Part shown: positions 57,540 to 61,849 of the stretch, one piece after another
Position numbering within the stretch: position 1 is the stretch's first letter
Layout: each line of letters begins with the position of its first letter
Source of the DNA: Gallibacterium genomosp. 1
Lineage (GTDB): Bacteria > Pseudomonadota > Gammaproteobacteria > Enterobacterales > Pasteurellaceae
Assembly: GCF_000771875.1 (NCBI RefSeq)
Contig: NZ_JPXX01000004.1
Coordinates: 1 to 61,849, forward strand
Direction: 5' to 3'
Length of the DNA stretch: 61,849 nt
The notes under the pieces: generated by a model
Told to the model about the DNA's origin: nothing
Seen by the model: only the letters and a program-made list of their open reading frames with translations
Database searches by the model: none
Made by a program: the position numbers and the translations under genes

Positions 57540-57560
57540 ATATTGCAGAAATAGCAATAT
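57540..57560. promoter_or_regulatory. Palindrome ahead of the amino-acid ABC permease gene
   Basis: ATATTGC and GCAATAT are perfect 7-bp arms separated by 7 bases, 90 bases before the start codon. Possible operator or leader hairpin. Confidence 0.4.
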
Positions 57561-57650
57561 CTAAACAAAATTTTTAAATAAAATCTTAACAGAAAGGCAA
57601 AAGAAAGGTAAATTAATCCATTTCCCAATAATTTTATGGAGTAGATATTA

Positions 57651-58400
57651 GTGAGTAGTTCAATTACGGAATCCATTTCCGCGATTTTTCACTTAATTTT
57701 GAGTAATCTGCCGTGGATGGATGATAATAAAGCAACCATTGCGATTGATGCATTCTTCCCAATGTTGCAAGGGATGATTCTTTACACCATTCCATTAACC
57801 ATTATTTCATTTATTGTCGGAATGGTGATTGCGTTAGCGATTGCATTGCTTCGAGTTACACCTCGCAAACATTTTCTACATAAAATCGCTTATGCACTTT
57901 CCAGTTTTTACATTTCAGCAATTCGTGGCACACCGTTATTAGCACAGCTATTTATTATTTTCTATGCACTACCGAATGTAGGCATCACACTCGATCCGCT
58001 CCCGACAGCAATTATTGCCTTTTCATTAAACACTGGGGCTTATGCATCCGAAACGGTGCGAGCAGCGATTTTATCCGTACCGAAAGGGCAATGGGAAGCC
58101 GGTTATACTATTGGAATGAGTTATTGGCAAAACTTTTTTCGTATCATCGCTCCTCAAGCATTACGAGTAGCTGTACCACCGCTTTCTAATAGCTTTATCG
58201 GTTTATTAAAAGAAACCTCACTTGCCAGCGTAGTGTTAGTGCCGGAAATGATGCGTCAGGCAAATGTGATCTCTTCACGCACCTATGAATTTTTGTTGGT
58301 TTATTGCGAAGCAGCATTAATTTATTGGATTGCCTGTGCCATTCTCGGCTATGCACAACAACGTCTTGAAAAACATTTTGAACGTTATGTAGCGAGGTAA
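57651..58400 (+). CDS. Amino-acid ABC transporter permease (polar amino acid/cystine type)
   Basis: 249 residues starting at GTG after GGAGTAGATATTA. Membrane segments plus the family loop ISAIRGTPLLAQLFIIFYALP (residues about 85-105) and the EAA motif EAGYTIGMSYWQNFFRIIAPQALR are present. It forms the channel with the ATPase that starts 2 bases after its stop. No receptor gene is adjacent; the cystine-type receptor at 25452-26264 is a likely partner (inference). Confidence 0.9.
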   Translation: MSSSITESISAIFHLILSNLPWMDDNKATIAIDAFFPMLQGMILYTIPLTIISFIVGMVIALAIALLRVTPRKHFLHKIAYALSSFYISAIRGTPLLAQLFIIFYALPNVGITLDPLPTAIIAFSLNTGAYASETVRAAILSVPKGQWEAGYTIGMSYWQNFFRIIAPQALRVAVPPLSNSFIGLLKETSLASVVLVPEMMRQANVISSRTYEFLLVYCEAALIYWIACAILGYAQQRLEKHFERYVAR

Positions 58401-58402
58401 TT

Positions 58403-59146
58403 ATGTTATCAATCAATAATTTACATAAATCCTTCGGTGATCACGAAGTGTTAAAAGGGATCGATATACGCATTAATAAAGGTGAAGTGATTGTGTTGCT
58501 CGGTGCTTCCGGTTCAGGCAAAACCACGCTATTGCGTTGTTTAAATGTTTTGGAAACGCCGGATGCTGGCACACTGACATTTGATGACGGCTCATTATCG
58601 ATTGATTTTTCACAGCCGTTAACTAAAGAAAAAATTCAGGCATTACGCAAAAAAAGCGGAATGGTTTTCCAGAATTACAACCTGTTTCCGCACAAAACTG
58701 CACTGGAAAATATCACTGAAGGGTTGATTGTAGTGCAGAAAATGCCTAAAGCTGAAGCGGAGCAGAAAGCACGCCATTTATTGGAACGCGTGGAATTGGC
58801 TGATAAAGCTAATTTTTATCCATTCCAGTTATCCGGTGGGCAACAACAGCGTATCGGTATTGCTCGTGCATTAGCGATTGAGCCACAATTAGTGTTATTC
58901 GATGAACCGACTTCTGCCCTTGACCCCGAATTGGTGCAGGGAATGTTGGCATTGATGAAATCTTTAGCCGCTGAAGGCTGGACAATGGTGATTGTGACAC
59001 ACGAAATTCAATTTGCTCGAGAAGTGGCGGATCAGGTGATTTTGATGGGTAACGGTAAAATTATTGAACAAGGCACACCAGAGCAGCTTTTTGAATACAG
59101 CACCAATCCGAGAACAAATGCATTCTTACGTTCGATTCGTCGATAG
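58403..59146 (+). CDS. Amino-acid ABC transporter ATPase
   Basis: 247 residues. Walker A GASGSGKTT at about 34-42, the Q-loop FQNYNLFPH, signature LSGGQQQRIGIARAL, Walker B VLFDEPTSALDPE and the switch His in VTHE. It powers the permease encoded just upstream. Confidence 0.94.
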   Translation: MLSINNLHKSFGDHEVLKGIDIRINKGEVIVLLGASGSGKTTLLRCLNVLETPDAGTLTFDDGSLSIDFSQPLTKEKIQALRKKSGMVFQNYNLFPHKTALENITEGLIVVQKMPKAEAEQKARHLLERVELADKANFYPFQLSGGQQQRIGIARALAIEPQLVLFDEPTSALDPELVQGMLALMKSLAAEGWTMVIVTHEIQFAREVADQVILMGNGKIIEQGTPEQLFEYSTNPRTNAFLRSIRR

Positions 59147-59202
59147 TTGTTGTTTAATTGCTCTTTTGTTTGGAATTGCCTAAAAGCCCCCAACCCACTG
59201 AC

Positions 59203-59247
59203 AAGCCCACCTTTTTAGACATTCTGTCAAAGGTGGGTTTATTTTTT
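59203..59247 (+). terminator. Intrinsic terminator after the ABC operon
   Basis: AAGCCCACCTTT and AAAGGTGGGTTT form a 12-bp stem (one G-T pair), followed by ATTTTTT. Confidence 0.88.
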
Positions 59248-59376
59248 GTCGTTTTATCTCTTTCTCTTGTATTTCTCTTCAAATAGCCTATCAAGCGGTC
59301 TTATTTTTAACCTATGGAACATTGCGACAAATTCAAGCATCACACAAAAGGCAGAACTTAAAGCCAAATAAAATCT

Positions 59377-60756
59377 TTACCCTTTACGCCAAGTCGTACC
59401 GTTTGCACCATCCTCAATCACCACGCCCATAGCAGCTAGCTTATCACGTGCGGCATCAGCAGCAGCCCAGTCTTTATTAGCTCTAGCTTGATTACGTTGT
59501 GCAATTAATGTTTCAATTATTTTAGTTTCATCATCATCCATACCGGCTTGTAAGAACGTTTCCGGATCTTGATATAACAAGCCCAATACCCCTGCCAATT
59601 CTCTTAAGCGTGCAGCAAAAGCATCCGTTTGTGGATTCTGTTCTGCTTTTAATTTGTTTAATTCACGTGCCATATCAAATAGAACCGACAACGCACCTGG
59701 CGTATTAAAATCATCGTCCATTGCGGCTTTAAAGGCTTCGATAAACTGTTCACCACCGGCAGCAGTAGCATTGGCATCAGTGCCTCGTAAGGCGGTGTAT
59801 AAACGTTCCAATGCTGAATGTGCCAATTTTAAATTCTCTTCGCTGTAATTTAATTGGCTACGATAATGTGCCGTTAACAAGAAATAACGCACGCTTTCCG
59901 CATCATAATGTTGTAACACGTCACGGATAGTAAAGAAATTGCCTAACGATTTCGACATTTTCTCTTTATCAACCATAATCATTCCAGAATGCAGCCAATA
60001 ATTAACATAAGCACCTCCGTGCGCACAGCACGACTGAGCAATTTCATTTTCGTGGTGAGGAAACATCAAATCTGAACCGCCACCGTGAATATCAAAATGT
60101 TCACCAAGCTGTTTGCAATTCATTGCCGAACATTCAATATGCCAACCGGGACGACCTGCCCCCCACGGCGATTGCCAGCTCGGCTCATTCTCTTTTGACA
60201 TTTTCCATAATACGAAATCCATCGGATTTTTCTTGATATCATTGATCTCAACGCGTGCGCCTGCCTGCAATTGAGATAAATCTTGACGGGATAATTTACC
60301 GTATTCTGGGAATGAATCGACATCAAACATCACATCACCATTTTGAGCTACATAGGCGTGCCCGTTATCGATCAATCTTTGCACCAGTGCAATAATTTCT
60401 GGAATATGATGTGTAGCTCGTGGCTCAAAATCAGGACGTTGGATATTCAAAGCATCAAAATCTTTATACATTTCTGCTACCATCCGATCAACCAAATGCT
60501 CACAGGTTTCGTGATTTTCTAGCGCACGTTTGATAATTTTATCGTCCACATCAGTGATATTACGCACATAAGTCAAGTGGTAACCTAAATAACGCAAATA
60601 ACGAGCGATAACATCAAAACTAACAAAAGTACGCCCGTGTCCAATATGACAAAGATCATAGACAGTTACACCGCACACATACATTCCTACCTGATTAGGA
60701 TGAATAGGGGTAAAAATCTCTTTTTCTCGTTTTAATGTATTAAAAATCTTTAACAT
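59377..60756 (-). CDS. cysS: Cysteinyl-tRNA synthetase
   Basis: 459 residues. The zinc Cys of [18 protein letters not shown] with the HIGH motif, the ECSAMNC zinc segment and [10 protein letters not shown] (KMSKS loop) are present, with a normal C-terminal anticodon domain. Divergent from ppiB. Confidence 0.98.
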   Translation of the reverse strand: MLKIFNTLKREKEIFTPIHPNQVGMYVCGVTVYDLCHIGHGRTFVSFDVIARYLRYLGYHLTYVRNITDVDDKIIKRALENHETCEHLVDRMVAEMYKDFDALNIQRPDFEPRATHHIPEIIALVQRLIDNGHAYVAQNGDVMFDVDSFPEYGKLSRQDLSQLQAGARVEINDIKKNPMDFVLWKMSKENEPSWQSPWGAGRPGWHIECSAMNCKQLGEHFDIHGGGSDLMFPHHENEIAQSCCAHGGAYVNYWLHSGMIMVDKEKMSKSLGNFFTIRDVLQHYDAESVRYFLLTAHYRSQLNYSEENLKLAHSALERLYTALRGTDANATAAGGEQFIEAFKAAMDDDFNTPGALSVLFDMARELNKLKAEQNPQTDAFAARLRELAGVLGLLYQDPETFLQAGMDDDETKIIETLIAQRNQARANKDWAAADAARDKLAAMGVVIEDGANGTTWRKG

Positions 60757-60894
60757 ATTGATGACCTTACTTTTTTACTCTTTAATCTGATCTCTTTCTC
60801 ACCACGCTGATATCGTGTTTTTTGCAAAAATAGACCACTTTTACATTTTGTGGAATAATAATGCGATTTTTCACATTATTTAAAGGAATAGCTA

Positions 60895-61407
60895 ATGATA
60901 ATACTACACACCAATTTTGGCGATATTAAAATTGCATTAAATTTTGAAAAAGCACCGATTACCGCAGAAAACTTCTTAAATTACTGCAAAGAAGGCTTCT
61001 ACAACAACACCATTTTTCACCGTGTAATCAACGGTTTTATGATTCAAGGTGGTGGAATGGAAACCGGAATGAAAGAGAAAGCGACCAAAGCACCGATTCG
61101 CAATGAAGCCAATAATGGGCTTAGTAATAAGCGTGGTACTATCGCAATGGCACGCACTTCCGATCCGCATTCTGCTTCTGCACAATTCTTTATCAACGTT
61201 GCTGATAACACTTTCTTAGATTACCGAGCAAAACAGATGTTCGGACGTGAAGTCGTACAAGATTGGGGCTATGCTGTGTTCGGTGAAGTGGTTGAAGGAA
61301 TGGATGTAGTCGATAAAATCAAGGCGGTAAAAACCGGTAATAAAGGTTTCCATCAAGATGTGCCGACAGAAGATGTGGTAATCACTTCCGTTACAGTAGA
61401 AGAATAA
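60895..61407 (+). CDS. ppiB: Cytoplasmic peptidyl-prolyl isomerase B (cyclophilin)
   Basis: 170 residues without a signal peptide. The cyclophilin core shows [28 protein letters not shown] and [15 protein letters not shown], with the catalytic Arg in FHRV. It speeds proline isomerisation. AAAGGAATAGCTA precedes the ATG. Confidence 0.96.
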   Translation: MIILHTNFGDIKIALNFEKAPITAENFLNYCKEGFYNNTIFHRVINGFMIQGGGMETGMKEKATKAPIRNEANNGLSNKRGTIAMARTSDPHSASAQFFINVADNTFLDYRAKQMFGREVVQDWGYAVFGEVVEGMDVVDKIKAVKTGNKGFHQDVPTEDVVITSVTVEE

Positions 61408-61479
61408 TTTTCTACGCCGTTTCTATTATTGTTTACTTCTATCCAACACTGTCAGAAATAAAAATGCCGCCTATATTAA

Positions 61480-61849
61480 TGATCTGACCCCGAAAAGTTA
61501 GACTGTTATTTTAAGGACTGAATTCTGTATTGAACAGGGCTCAGTCCATTTAATTTTAATTGTATTCTTTCTTCATTGTAATAACGAACATATTCTTTGA
61601 TAACAGATTCAAGTTCTTCAATGCTTTCGAAAGTTTTGCCATAAAAACATTCTACTTTCATCCGACCAAAGAAACTCTCCATCGCGGCATTATCCAAACA
61701 ATTGCCTTTCCTCGACATACTCTGCACAATATTGTGCTCAGCTAATAACTGTTGATAACTTGCCATTTGATACTGAATACCTTGGTCTGAATGTAATATC
61801 GGGGAGTCCCCCTCAGCTAACCGAGCAATTGCTTGTAACACCATCTGTT
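61480..61849 (-). mobile_element. IS3-family insertion sequence, 3' end (cut by window edge)
   Basis: The element's terminal repeat starts near 61480-61485 (TGATCTGACCCCGAAAAGTT), similar to IS3/IS150-group ends. It contains the last part of the transposase. The other end and the target-site duplication are outside the window. Confidence 0.8.
61506..61849 (-). CDS. IS3-family transposase, C-terminal part
   Basis: At least 113 residues, open at the right edge. HSDQGIQYQ holds the second Asp of the DDE triad and NAAMESFFGRMKVE the Glu, with the spacing normal for IS3 OrfB. The end motif YYNEERIQLKLNGLSPVQYR is typical. The remaining N-terminal part lies beyond the window; no frameshift is seen in the visible part. 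Confidence 0.9.
   Translation of the reverse strand, partial: QMVLQAIARLAEGDSPILHSDQGIQYQMASYQQLLAEHNIVQSMSRKGNCLDNAAMESFFGRMKVECFYGKTFESIEELESVIKEYVRYYNEERIQLKLNGLSPVQYRIQSLK

Larger units (their letters stand above)
57108..57650. other. Long intergenic region lacZ to amino-acid permease
   Basis: Contains a hairpin TGTTGAT/ATCAACA at 57250-57269, the lacZ terminator at 57355-57399, and a palindrome ATATTGC/GCAATAT at 57540-57560. AATATTGC also occurs near 57420. No gene is supported. Confidence 0.5.

Overview
The window is chromosomal DNA of a Pasteurellaceae bacterium (Gammaproteobacteria). The evidence is the set and order of household genes: cyaY-pldA-recQ, lptM-lysA, proS, yhdT-panF-prmA, rpsP-rimM-trmD-rplS, asd, alaS-csrA, galU, glpT-glpQ (protein D type), comEA, dusB-fis, cysS-ppiB. 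A Sxy/CRP-S-like competence site sits in front of comEA. DNA uptake words look scarce by eye, and the few AAGCGGTC cores resemble the Actinobacillus-type uptake word more than AAGTGCGGT. I cannot fix the genus.

Region 1 (about 1-13,030, all minus strand) is the most interesting part. It is one long AT-rich catabolic operon read leftwards from a promoter at about 12,900. Order: pdxA2-like dehydrogenase, dhaK-like and dhaL-like kinase subunits, tctC-tctB-tctA tripartite transporter, a sugar-phosphate epimerase, a SorC-family regulator, an RpiB-like isomerase, a TRAP transporter (dctP-Q-M), a cyclase-family hydrolase, a triosephosphate-isomerase-like enzyme fused to a PTS EIIB domain, and a transaldolase cut by the window edge. 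The epimerase, SorC regulator, TIM-like and RpiB-like proteins match in family the EryC, EryD, EryH and EryI proteins of Brucella erythritol catabolism. I infer a C4 sugar or sugar-acid pathway: erythrulose is phosphorylated by DhaKL, isomerised to erythrose-4-phosphate and handed to transaldolase, while PdxA2 turns a 4-phosphotetronate into DHAP. The promoter carries a perfect 20-bp palindrome in its spacer and two upstream CRP-like sites.

Region 2 (13.1-32.0 kb) is mostly conserved core: DNA repair, outer-membrane phospholipase, lysine synthesis, an aromatic-acid-type MFS carrier, AzlCD exporter, prolyl-tRNA synthetase, pantothenate uptake, an amino-acid binding protein separated from its likely permease and ATPase at 57.6 kb, the S16 ribosomal operon, a UDG-family glycosylase and asd. 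A decayed glycine-zipper gene lies at about 30.1 kb.

Region 3 (32.0-42.6 kb) is accessory. A near-consensus LexA box precedes a frameshifted Ogr/Delta-type phage zinc-finger gene. Next comes a hicAB toxin-antitoxin pair with a consensus promoter overlapped by an inverted repeat. Then a 10-C tract lies about 210 bp ahead of a 2894-residue trimeric autotransporter adhesin, in a position that suggests phase-variable transcription.

Region 4 (42.6-61.8 kb) is core again: ubiX, alaS, csrA, phosphomannomutase, galU, glpT-glpQ with a perfect CRP site, comEA, dusB-fis, an orphan lacZ, amino-acid ABC permease and ATPase genes, and cysS/ppiB. It ends with the 3' part of an IS3-family transposase at the right edge. 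Most transcription units end in clear intrinsic terminators. I saw no tRNA, rRNA or CRISPR array.
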